A stretch of 8,610 bases of DNA, from contig JBEOJY010000006.1 in the NCBI GenBank assembly GCA_040275305.1, positions 1 to 8,610 of the forward strand, given 5' to 3'. This document shows positions 1 through 6,276 of this stretch, piece by piece. The notes beneath the pieces were generated by a model. The model worked only from the letters and a program-made list of their open reading frames with translations, was not told where the DNA came from and did no database searches. Position 1 is the first letter of the stretch, and every line of letters begins with the position of its first letter. The position numbers were made by a program, and so were the translations under genes. The DNA is from JBEOJY01 sp040275305 (GTDB lineage: Bacteria > Pseudomonadota > Alphaproteobacteria > UBA9219).

Positions 1-1210
1 CTTGAATGAGCTTGACGACATCGCCGATTTGCGTGGCCGCTTCGGACAGGGTCGAAACGGTCGCGTCGGTACGCTTGACTTCCTCGACCGCGCTTTGCGT
101 CACGCGCGTGGATTCTTCGACCTGACGGCTAATTTCCGAGATGGAGGCCGAAAGCTCTTCCGCCGCCGAGGCTACGGTTTGCACGCTGACGGAGGCTTCC
201 TCGGTCGCCGCCGCAACGGTGGTCGCGAGTTGGCTCGTGTTGTCGGAAGATTCCGTGAGGTTTTTGGCGTTGGACTGGAGCTCGGTCGCGGCGGCGGCTA
301 CGGCTGAGACGATCTGGCCCACGCTGCGCTCGAAATCGTTGCCCAGAATTTCCATGGCGGCTTTCTTGTCTTCGGCGGCCTTGCGTTGCGTTTCGGCCTG
401 TTCAGCTTTCAGACGTTCCACCTGTTCAGCGTTATTTTTGAACACGAGCACAGTTTGCGCCATTTTTCCGATTTCGTCGCGCCGATCATCGTAGGGAACG
501 TCGGTTTGCAGGTTACCTTCCGCAAGTGCGCTCATCACGACGGTGATTTTTTTGATCGGGGCGCTGACGGTTCTGCCAGTCAAGATTCCGATCGCGAGGC
601 CAAGAACGATGGTCAGACCGACGAAGATCATAACTGTTCTTAAGCTGCCGCTCAACGTGTTCTTGACTTCTTGACTCATTTCACTGGATTTGCTGCGCGC
701 GGCGGCGATGGTTTTCGCCAGTATTTCGTTGGTCGCATCAAAACGGTTCTGGCAATCGCTCAGGAAAAGGGTTGCCATCGTGGGGTCGGCATCAATAATG
801 TCCGTGACCTGTTTTAAGCCTTCTCCGTAGGACTTCAGGGAATCTTTAAGCTTATTGATAGTTGCTTCGTCGAAGGACAGGGTGGAGAAATTAATTTGAC
901 CGATGGTTTGCGTGGTTTTCTCGAAGTTCGTTTGCGCTGTTTTCAGCTCACTCCCTACCGTCTTGGCTTCTGCGCCGTTTTGTTTTAGATTCTGGGCCTT
1001 ATAAATGCTCTGAAGGGACATAGACATTTCCATTCGGGCTTCATTCGCTGCGGTGGTTGTGCCGCTCACGTCGTTGCTTTGTTGGATGGCTGCGGATATG
1101 CTTGCCGAAGCGTTGTAGAACACCATGCCAATCACGAGCACAAGTAGGCAAGTGACAACGGGAGCAATAAGGGTTTTTAAGCCGATTGGCATGTTGTCGA
1201 GCGCGCGCAT
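1..1210 (-). CDS. Methyl-accepting chemotaxis protein (partial, C-terminus beyond left edge)
   Basis: Transmembrane chemoreceptor that would signal to the CheA/CheW complex. Reading leftward from ATG at 1208-1210, 403 residues are open to the window edge with no stop. Visible order: short cytoplasmic start; TM1 about residues 13-32; a mostly helical periplasmic region about 33-190 without a recognisable Cache fold, resembling a four-helix-bundle sensor; TM2 about 192-212; a HAMP domain about 213-265 with the proline of SAPIKK and the DEIG motif at 245-248; then the start of the coiled-coil signalling domain, rich in Ala/Glu/Ser/Thr (for example AAATEEAS, near 333-340), which probably holds methylation sites. 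The visible part ends at GDVVKLIQ, just before the conserved hairpin tip expected in this family. A GGTGAG sequence a few bases upstream is a weak ribosome site. It lies 106 nt downstream of the Cache gene on the same strand, so co-transcription is likely. The ligand is unknown. Confidence 0.93.
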   Translation of the reverse strand, partial: MRALDNMPIGLKTLIAPVVTCLLVLVIGMVFYNASASISAAIQQSNDVSGTTTAANEARMEMSMSLQSIYKAQNLKQNGAEAKTVGSELKTAQTNFEKTTQTIGQINFSTLSFDEATINKLKDSLKSYGEGLKQVTDIIDADPTMATLFLSDCQNRFDATNEILAKTIAAARSKSSEMSQEVKNTLSGSLRTVMIFVGLTIVLGLAIGILTGRTVSAPIKKITVVMSALAEGNLQTDVPYDDRRDEIGKMAQTVLVFKNNAEQVERLKAEQAETQRKAAEDKKAAMEILGNDFERSVGQIVSAVAAAATELQSNAKNLTESSDNTSQLATTVAAATEEASVSVQTVASAAEELSASISEISRQVEESTRVTQSAVEEVKRTDATVSTLSEAATQIGDVVKLIQ

Positions 1211-1267
1211 TTTTCTCACCGAGTGGAATGTTGGTGTGTGTGCTAAATCTTAAATTTCAAGAGTCTA

Positions 1268-1297
1268 TCCACAAAACCTGACTTTAGGCTTTGTGGA
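1268..1297. repeat. Hairpin between Cache gene and chemoreceptor gene
   Basis: An 8-bp perfect stem (TCCACAAA at 1268-1275 with TTTGTGGA at 1290-1297) continues after one mismatch as CCT/AGG (1277-1279 with 1286-1288). It lies just after the Cache gene stop in its direction of transcription. There is no T-run after the stem on the minus strand, so it is not a standard intrinsic terminator. It could be an attenuator or an mRNA-stabilising structure that sets the ratio of Cache protein to receptor. The structure is seen; the role is inferred. Confidence 0.45.
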
Positions 1298-1316
1298 CAG
1301 AAGCTTTAGGCGCCGA

Positions 1317-1778
1317 TTAGTCTTCCTTGAAGTATCCCACGCCGACAACGTGATTGCCTTCGCGCACAATGTAGGTCGATTTGGCCTTCACCTTGTTGTT
1401 GTCGGTGACATCCGGCCATTTGTAATCGACCCAAGCTTTGTCCTTCACCGCGACGAAGGCTTTGATGAACTCGAAGCCGCTGACGTCTTTCATTTCTAGG
1501 CCGCCTTTTCCGATGAGCACGGGTTTGGCCCCATGCGCTACGAAGTTACCTTTGTCATCGAGCGCGAAGACGTACAAATCCCTGTCGATAAAGCCGCCGT
1601 TTTTGTCTTGAAATTTAGCCGCTGCCTTTTCCGGCCCTTCAGATTTGATCAGCGCGACAGCTTTTTCGCACATGGCTTGAGCTTCTTCTTTCGATGCGTG
1701 CGTGGCGGAGGCCAACGCGGCAGACGCCGAAAAGATTACGGCGCACACAAGACACAGAACGAATCTGGCGATTCTCAT
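1317..1778 (-). CDS. Periplasmic single-Cache (sCache) domain protein
   Basis: A 153-residue secreted small-molecule sensor or binding protein. Residues 1-25 form a signal peptide (MRIARF, then a hydrophobic core, then small residues ASAALASA). The rest is almost entirely one Cache domain of the sCache_2 kind. A helix with EKAVALIKSEGPEKAAAKF (38-56) is followed by FIDRDLYVFALDDKGNFVAHG (63-83), the KDVSG turn (97-101), WVDYKW (116-121) and a closing GVGYF (146-150). These match the usual Cache landmarks. There is no membrane anchor or output domain after the fold, so it should be free in the periplasm or lipid-anchored only through processing. An in-frame start further upstream at 1829 exists, but ATG at 1776-1778 has AGGAG at 1785-1789 with 6-nt spacing and gives a proper signal peptide. 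The chemoreceptor gene follows on the same strand, so it may present ligand to that receptor. That partnership is inferred. Confidence 0.88.
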   Translation of the reverse strand: MRIARFVLCLVCAVIFSASAALASATHASKEEAQAMCEKAVALIKSEGPEKAAAKFQDKNGGFIDRDLYVFALDDKGNFVAHGAKPVLIGKGGLEMKDVSGFEFIKAFVAVKDKAWVDYKWPDVTDNNKVKAKSTYIVREGNHVVGVGYFKED

Positions 1779-2006
1779 GGAGGACTCCTGAGGATTGAAG
1801 ATGAGGGAACTGAGACAGGACAAACACATTACATTTTCTTATGTCAATACTACAGCAAACATTTTTCAATAGCCGCAGTATGCATTCGATGGTATGTTAG
1901 CGCAGGGGCTATATCAAGCGCTTAATTGCATATGTTTGTATGAAGTGGCGCAATGTGGCGGTCTGGCCACAACTAGATGTTATATTAGCGTTATGGCTGG
2001 GGGGCG
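1779..2006. other. Intergenic region upstream of the Cache gene
   Basis: This is a 228-nt spacer without a credible gene. It should carry the promoter of the Cache/chemoreceptor pair on the minus strand. A perfect TTGACA hexamer lies at 1842-1847 (minus), but I see no convincing -10 box 16-18 nt away, so no promoter is called. The 3' end of the upstream ATPase gene and its possible hairpin (1954-1971) lie at the right side. Confidence 0.5.
1954..1971 (-). terminator. Possible hairpin terminator after the ATPase pair
   Basis: A 6-bp stem, TGTGGC (1954-1959) with GCCACA (1966-1971), has a 6-nt loop and lies about 36 nt beyond the stop of the downstream ATPase gene. Only a very short TT follows on the minus strand, so the terminator call is weak. 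It could simply be a spacer hairpin. Confidence 0.3.
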
Positions 2007-3026
2007 TTAGAGCCGCGTTCCTTTGATTGGGTCCACGCCATGTTGGATGTTCATGCGCGCGGCCTGTTTGTCGATGTAGCTGTTGATCATACCGATCTTT
2101 TGTTCGCGGATCAGCGCGCGCACCGGGTCACCGTTGTTGTGCTCTTCGGTGAAGACGTAGCGCAGGAAGGGGCCTGACGAGGTCAATGTTTGATGCCAGG
2201 CCGCCGTGAGGCCTTGCGCGAGCATCGCGCTGGCATCGTGGCCCATGCTTTGTTCCGCGAGATGCAGCAAGCCCATAAAGCTTTCTTCGACTGATCCAGC
2301 GTGGATGGTGGTGAGGACGAGGTGGCCCGTAGTCGCCGCGCGGAGCACCTGCTCCGCCGCGCGGGGGGAGCGCATTTCGCCGACCAGCATATAGCGCGGC
2401 GTCCAACGTAGCGCGCGTTTGAGGGGCGTCGCCCAGTCTTCGTCCTCGACTTCGACCTGATAGCAATAGCCGTAGTCTCCGAGAGGGCCGTCGAGGACGT
2501 ATTCGACGGGGTCTTCGACGGAGATTCCGACGCCGCCATAGCGTTTCATGAAATCCGCGAAAAGCGCGAAAGATGTCGTTGTCTTGCCGTGGCCGGTGGG
2601 GCCGGAGATGAGGACTAGTCCGGTGCGCGTGCCCAGCTTGCGCAGATAGTTGATGATGTGCGGCGCGAAGGATAGCTCTTCCAGCGTCGGGATGCGCAGG
2701 CCGATGCGGCGCAGGATGACCCATTTCTGGTTGTTCGCGAGGCATTGAAGCGACAGGCGAAAGCGCATGCCGTCATGTTCGAACGAGGTATCGGGGTTGT
2801 CGATGCTGCCCGCGATGTTTTCGGCGATGACTTTGGTTTCTTCCAAATACGGGTCGGGAAGAACGCGGCTCCAGTTGTTGGTGTAGTCGCGCCCGGGGGT
2901 ACGATAACGCGCTTGTCCCATGCCTCCCGCGTCGACGCGGACATACAAATCCATGAAGGGCAGGTCGCGCAGTTTCGGGTTGCCTGCGGCGACTTTCGCG
3001 GTGGAGGGGATGATCGTCTCGGTCAC
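2007..3026 (-). CDS. PilT/DotB-like secretion ATPase, second copy of tandem pair
   Basis: A 339-residue member of the PilT/GspE/DotB/TraJ secretion ATPase superfamily, cytoplasmic hexamers that power pilus movement or type II/IV secretion. Visible motifs: Walker A GPTGHGKTT (142-150), Asp box EDPVEY (171-176), Walker B-like MLVGEMR with the catalytic Glu (213-219) and His box TGHLVLTTIHAGS (233-245). The N-terminal domain begins with LPFMDLYVRVD (22-32), which corresponds to the first strand (SDLH-like) of the family's N2 domain, but the helix normally before it is short. The start is GTG at 3024-3026, supported by GAGGAG at 3035-3040 with 8-nt spacing, inside the end of the upstream copy; this and the 4-nt gap show one operon and probably linked translation. 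Whether it serves a Dot/Icm-like secretion system, a conjugation system or a pilus cannot be told, because no other component is in the window. Confidence 0.88.
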   Translation of the reverse strand: MTETIIPSTAKVAAGNPKLRDLPFMDLYVRVDAGGMGQARYRTPGRDYTNNWSRVLPDPYLEETKVIAENIAGSIDNPDTSFEHDGMRFRLSLQCLANNQKWVILRRIGLRIPTLEELSFAPHIINYLRKLGTRTGLVLISGPTGHGKTTTSFALFADFMKRYGGVGISVEDPVEYVLDGPLGDYGYCYQVEVEDEDWATPLKRALRWTPRYMLVGEMRSPRAAEQVLRAATTGHLVLTTIHAGSVEESFMGLLHLAEQSMGHDASAMLAQGLTAAWHQTLTSSGPFLRYVFTEEHNNGDPVRALIREQKIGMINSYIDKQAARMNIQHGVDPIKGTRL

Positions 3027-3030
3027 CTGA

Positions 3031-3999
3031 CTATCTCCTCACTCCGGTGGCGTTTTCTCCTCCGGCGAGCCGCGCGGCGATACGGTCGACGTAGGTCGAG
3101 ATCATGCCGACTTTGCTGTCGCGGATGAGGGAACGGATGGGGTCGCCGGGCGAGTCTGGTTCGGTGTAGGCGTAGCGGATGACGGGGCCGCTATCGCGCA
3201 GCGTTTGATGCGCGATAGCGGTGAAGCCGGTGGCTAGCATGTTATTGACGCTGGGGCCCATGGATTGTTCGGCGAGGTAGGATATGCCCATAATGGCTTC
3301 TTCCGGCGAGCCTGCATGGACGGTGGTCATGACCAAGTGGCCCGTGGTTGCAGTGCGCAAGAGCTGTTCCGCGCCTTTGGGCGTGCGGATTTCGCCAACG
3401 TAGATATAACGCGGCGCCCAGCGTAGGGCGCGTTTGAGACAGGTCGCCCATTCTTCGTCGTCCTTGATTTCGACTTGAAAGCATTGGCCCGAATCGCCGT
3501 GACGACCTTTCAGGATGAACTCGACGGGGTCTTCGATGGTGACGGCCGTGCCGCCGAACTGGCGCAGGAAGTGAGCCATCAATGCGACGCCCGTGGTCGT
3601 TTTGCCGTTACCGGTCGCGCCAGAAATGATGATGAGTCCATCGCGTTTGCCGAGGCTTTTCATGTGCTGGCAGACGTTGGGCAAGATGCCGAGCTGGTCG
3701 ATGTCGGGGATTTCGTGGGTGATGCGTCGCGCGCAGACCCAGACGGTATCGTCTGCCAGATACTGGCGAGAGAGGCGGCAGCGCACACCGTCGAAGGTGA
3801 CGGCGGCATCGCTTTTGTCGCCTTTCATGACATCGTTGACGGCTGACATGAAGAGATCAATCGTGGTCTGATATTCTGCGGGCACGAGCTGGTTTGCGAG
3901 GGTTTTCCCTTTTTCGCGCGAGCGATAGAAAGCCTGATCGGGGCGGTCGAGGCGGACGTACAGGTCGATGAAGGGCAGGCTTTCGAGTGGTATGGGCAT
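3031..3999 (-). CDS. PilT/DotB-like secretion ATPase, first copy of tandem pair
   Basis: A 322-residue paralogue of the next gene, same superfamily of hexameric secretion ATPases. Counting from the chosen start: N2-domain first strand LPFIDLYVRLD (about 8-18), Walker A GATGNGKTT (127-135), Asp box EDPVEF (156-161), Walker B-like IYVGEIR (199-205), His box TGHLVMTTVHAGS (219-231). All catalytic elements are intact, so it should be an active ATPase. The two copies align along their whole length, including RALRW.PRY and AEQSMG, but many surface positions differ, which suggests an old duplication. Start choice: ATG at 3997-3999 has GGAG at 4009-4012 with 9-nt spacing. An in-frame ATG at 4021-4023 would add 8 residues (MFDPEPTN) but has no ribosome site, since the sequence upstream reads CCTCC on this strand. 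The region upstream is shared with the divergent yejB. Confidence 0.87.
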   Translation of the reverse strand: MPIPLESLPFIDLYVRLDRPDQAFYRSREKGKTLANQLVPAEYQTTIDLFMSAVNDVMKGDKSDAAVTFDGVRCRLSRQYLADDTVWVCARRITHEIPDIDQLGILPNVCQHMKSLGKRDGLIIISGATGNGKTTTGVALMAHFLRQFGGTAVTIEDPVEFILKGRHGDSGQCFQVEIKDDEEWATCLKRALRWAPRYIYVGEIRTPKGAEQLLRTATTGHLVMTTVHAGSPEEAIMGISYLAEQSMGPSVNNMLATGFTAIAHQTLRDSGPVIRYAYTEPDSPGDPIRSLIRDSKVGMISTYVDRIAARLAGGENATGVRR

Positions 4000-4008
4000 A
4001 TTTGTCGG

Positions 4009-4012
4009 CTCC
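4009..4012 (-). promoter_or_regulatory. Ribosome binding site that decides the first ATPase start
   Basis: GGAG on the minus strand, 9 nt before the ATG at 3997-3999. It lies inside the 8-codon extension of the alternative start at 4023, which itself has no such site. This favours the shorter protein. Confidence 0.5.
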
Positions 4013-4023
4013 GGATCGAACAT

Positions 4024-4264
4024 ATGGGTTATGGGAGGAGGAAGCGCGTAGTGTATTAAATTAGGGCTACGATTTGCCTCCGTTATTGAAATGAGGTTTT
4101 GGTATTCCTGTTTGTTGGGCTATTGTGCGGAAAATCGGTTAATATCAGCTTAAAGCACTGTGTTTTCGTAGCCCTTAAGCCGCTTTTCCTCCGTGTTTCT
4201 TGATGTGTCGCGCTCAATCTGTTTGTATGGTTCGTTTCTCTATGCCTGCGGGAATTACAGCACC
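4024..4264. other. Divergent intergenic region between the ATPase pair and yejB
   Basis: This 241-nt AT-rich spacer must hold promoters for both directions. I see no strong sigma70 box pair. It contains a perfect 10-bp inverted repeat, described separately. A GTG-initiated in-frame extension of yejB (from 4193) crosses part of it but lacks support. Confidence 0.5.
4063..4175. repeat. Spaced inverted repeat in the divergent promoter region
   Basis: AGGGCTACGA at 4063-4072 is exactly inverted as TCGTAGCCCT at 4166-4175, with 93 nt between. Flanking TTA/TAA extends the match with one bulged base. The arms could be two sites for one regulator controlling both directions, or the base of a long hairpin. 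The repeat is seen; the role is not known. Confidence 0.5.
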
Positions 4265-5383
4265 ATGTTCGCCTATATCGCTCGTCGTTTGTTGCTGATG
4301 ATTCCGACCTTGTTCGGGATTATGGTGCTGAATTTTTTGATTGTGCAGGCGGCTCCGGGCGGGCCGATCGAGCAGATTGTCGCGCGGCTGCATGGGCTTG
4401 ATGCCGGGGCCACGGCGCGGGTGGGAGGTTCGGCGGGGGGAGACGTAGCGGGGCCATCCGGGGCCGGGCAGAACTACAAGCCAGCCGAAGCGGCGGCGGC
4501 ATCGCGTTATCCGGGCGCGCAGGGCGTCGATCCTGAGCTGATCCGCGAGCTTGAGACGCAATTCGGGTTCGATCGGCCTTTGCACGAGCGCTTTTTCAAG
4601 ATGATCGGAAATTATCTGCGCTTCGATTTCGGCAAGTCGTATTTTCGCGATGAAAATGTGGTCGATCTAGTCGTCAGCAAGATGCCGGTGTCGGTGTCTT
4701 TGGGATTGTGGACGACGCTTATCATCTATCTCGTGTCGATTCCGCTTGGCATTCGCAAGGCGGTTAAAGACGGCACGCCCTTCGATGTGTGGACAAGCGC
4801 CGCGATTATTGCGGGCTATGCCATTCCTAGCTTTTTGTTCGCGGTTTTGTTGATCGTCGTGTTTTCGGGGGGGCGGTATCTGGAATGGTTTCCTTTGCGC
4901 GGGATCATTTCCGACACGTGGAGCGAGATGGATTGGCCACACAGGATTCTTGATTACTTCTGGCACATCACGCTGCCAGTGACGGCGATGGTGATCGGCG
5001 GGTTCGCGAGCCTGACCATGCTGACCAAGAACTCGTTTCTGGACGAGATTGGCAAGCAGTATGTGTTGACGGCGCGGGCCAAGGGATTGTCCGAAAATCG
5101 CGTACTTTACGGGCATGTCTTCCGCAACGCGATGCTCATCGTCATCGCGGGATTTCCGGGCGCGTTCATTTCGATTTTGTTTACGGGGTCGTTGCTGATC
5201 GAGGTGATTTTTTCACTCGACGGCATGGGGTTGCTGGGGTTTGAATCCGCCATCAACCGCGATTACCCGGTGATGTTCGGCACACTCTATTTCTTCACCT
5301 TGCTGGGATTGGCGATGAATTTGATCGGTGATCTCGCCTATGTCGCCACGGACCCCCGCATCGATTTCGAGACGCGGGGGTGA
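4265..5383 (+). CDS. yejB: Peptide ABC transporter permease YejB
   Basis: A 372-residue inner-membrane permease of the YejABEF importer, which takes up peptides (including microcin C in enterobacteria). The start MFAYIARRLLLMIPTLFG is typical of YejB; TM1 is about residues 9-28, followed by QAAPGGP (28-34). A long periplasmic loop rich in Gly/Ala (about 45-90) precedes GVDPELIRELETQFGFDRP, a match to the same loop in E. coli YejB. Further segments include LGLWTTLIIYLVSIPLGIRK (146-165), AIIAGYAIPSFLFAVLLIVVF (180-200), the cytoplasmic coupling loop TARAKGLSENRVLYGHVFRN (269-288) that contacts the ATPase, and the closing DPRIDFETR (363-371). Length is close to E. coli YejB. ATG at 4265 was preferred over an upstream GTG because it fits the family; only a poor GGGA site precedes it. 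The expected yejE and yejF do not follow; a minus-strand gene does. Confidence 0.95.
   Translation: MFAYIARRLLLMIPTLFGIMVLNFLIVQAAPGGPIEQIVARLHGLDAGATARVGGSAGGDVAGPSGAGQNYKPAEAAAASRYPGAQGVDPELIRELETQFGFDRPLHERFFKMIGNYLRFDFGKSYFRDENVVDLVVSKMPVSVSLGLWTTLIIYLVSIPLGIRKAVKDGTPFDVWTSAAIIAGYAIPSFLFAVLLIVVFSGGRYLEWFPLRGIISDTWSEMDWPHRILDYFWHITLPVTAMVIGGFASLTMLTKNSFLDEIGKQYVLTARAKGLSENRVLYGHVFRNAMLIVIAGFPGAFISILFTGSLLIEVIFSLDGMGLLGFESAINRDYPVMFGTLYFFTLLGLAMNLIGDLAYVATDPRIDFETRG
5353..5380 (+). terminator. GC-rich hairpin overlapping the yejB stop region
   Basis: CCCCCGC at 5353-5359 pairs perfectly with GCGGGGG at 5374-5380, a 7-bp GC stem with a 14-nt loop, formed inside the last codons of yejB. A short T-rich stretch (ATTTTGT, about 5394-5400) follows about 14 nt later rather than at once, so termination is plausible but not standard. 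If real, the stem may also keep yejB transcripts out of the convergent gene only 8 nt away. Confidence 0.4.
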
Positions 5384-5391
5384 GGGGGACT

Positions 5392-5919
5392 CTATTTTGT
5401 ATACTTGGGATTAGGAGTCTGTCCTGTTTTTTGACTTGGGCGGTATGCGCCAGAAAATGGGTCGTCAGATTTCTGGCTCATTACCAGACGGAATTTGGTG
5501 GTTTTTTTCGTATCTTGGACAAGTTGACCTTCAGTCTCCAGACCTTCTTTGATTCTGGCAAGCACCGTTGGATACATGTCATCGTTTTTGGCGAGGTCTG
5601 GCGGCAAGTCCTTCATGGTTTTCTGTAAATAAGCATTCAATTTATCATTGTGGCTGGTGAGTTCGTGATGGCCGATGCTGATATCAACAGGTAACGGGTC
5701 TTTGGGGTCTAGAACCCTTTCGCAGATTTGTTCTGCCAAAACCGTGGCCATTGAATTTGCGAATTCCGTGTCTGGCTTTTTAGAAGCCGGGGATGTTGAG
5801 GCATCTGTTTTTGCCGCGAAAGATGCTTGGAATCTTTCAGCTCTCTCTCCTGATATACCAGCATTCTCAAGAAGATGATTCAATATACGCTGTGTTTCTG
5901 TCCCAATAGGTTTTGTCAT
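5392..5919 (-). CDS. Hypothetical hydrophilic protein, 175 residues
   Basis: I do not recognise this family. The start is well supported: ATG at 5917-5919 has a strong GGAGGAG at 5928-5934 with 8-nt spacing; an in-frame extension to 5997 is therefore unlikely. No signal peptide or membrane segment is seen, so it should be cytoplasmic or exported by a leaderless route. The first third looks helical (TETQRILNHLLENAGISGE, 7-25), then comes a low-complexity Ser/Ala/Lys/Thr linker (36-50), a middle helix FANSMATVLAEQICERVLD (53-71), further charged helices, a possible strand TKFRLVMSQ (141-149), and a polar Lys/Pro/Thr tail (150-175). Base composition is visibly more AT-rich than the flanking yejB and glycosyltransferase genes, which may mark recent acquisition. 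It stands alone and converges on yejB with an 8-nt gap. Confidence 0.75.
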   Translation of the reverse strand: MTKPIGTETQRILNHLLENAGISGERAERFQASFAAKTDASTSPASKKPDTEFANSMATVLAEQICERVLDPKDPLPVDISIGHHELTSHNDKLNAYLQKTMKDLPPDLAKNDDMYPTVLARIKEGLETEGQLVQDTKKTTKFRLVMSQKSDDPFSGAYRPSQKTGQTPNPKYTK

Positions 5920-5997
5920 TTTATTCTCTCCTCCTTTATCTTTGCCTTGAAAGCTCATTTTCTCGAGAACAACATTACCATATCCTAATAAATACAA

Positions 5998-6017
5998 GAA
6001 AATATTAAAATATTTTC
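5998..6017. promoter_or_regulatory. 20-bp AT-rich palindrome, possible operator
   Basis: GAAAATATT (5998-6006), two central A bases, then AATATTTTC (6009-6017): a perfect 9-bp inverted repeat. It is about 80 nt upstream of the hypothetical gene's start codon, where a dimeric repressor or activator site could sit. In AT-rich DNA such palindromes also occur by chance more easily, so the operator role is an inference. Confidence 0.4.
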
Positions 6018-6156
6018 ATCAAATAACATGTGGGTATGTTGATCGCGTTGAATTATTTCTCTGTTCTTGTTGTTTTTGAGGGTGTTTTGTTGCTTGAATT
6101 TGGCTTTTGTTGGGCGCTTGATTGTCGTTATGGTTACTTTCGCGTTAACCATAGGC

Positions 6157-6184
6157 TTGCGGCAGGCAAGAGGGAGTGTATAAT
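6157..6184 (+). promoter_or_regulatory. Sigma70-like promoter for the phosphoesterase/glycosyltransferase cluster
   Basis: TTGCGG at 6157-6162 and a perfect TATAAT at 6179-6184 are separated by 16 nt. Transcription would start near 6191, leaving a leader of about 86 nt before the ATG at 6277. Just upstream, TGGTTA (6131-6136) and TAACCA (6146-6151) form a 6-bp inverted repeat that could be a regulator site. Confidence 0.55.
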
Positions 6185-6276
6185 TTTAGATTCTTGCGAG
6201 TCGCTGGCGGTTAGAGTTGGATGCGAGCCGTTTCCAGAAAAGGCAACGCGATTCGGTTCTTATGAGCACAGGTTGA

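Larger units (their letters stand above)
5920..6276. other. AT-rich intergenic region between divergent genes
   Basis: This 357-nt spacer lies between the hypothetical gene (leftward) and the phosphoesterase gene (rightward). It contains the ribosome site of the former, the palindrome at 5998-6017, and the promoter at 6157-6184 for the latter. A frame of 84 codons (6030-6284) can be read through it, but it has no ribosome site and no recognisable protein, so no gene is called. Confidence 0.6.

Noticed and set aside
2..643. Several plus-strand frames at the left end
   Set aside because: They are antisense to the chemoreceptor, whose minus-strand frame is open without a stop from 1210 to the window edge and shows HAMP and signalling-domain sequence.
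2128..2745. 205-codon frame within the second ATPase gene
   Set aside because: Out-of-frame Arg/Pro/His-rich translation typical of a GC-rich shadow; the true frame has all ATPase motifs.
4193..4264. Upstream GTG start adding 24 residues to YejB
   Set aside because: Known YejB proteins begin at the MFAYI-like position, and the extension lacks a ribosome site and resembles no leader.
5392..5919. Possible type IV secretion effector, given the secretion ATPases nearby
   Set aside because: The C-terminal tail is basic and polar with no visible Glu-rich effector signal, the gene is separated by yejB, and no secretion channel genes are in view.
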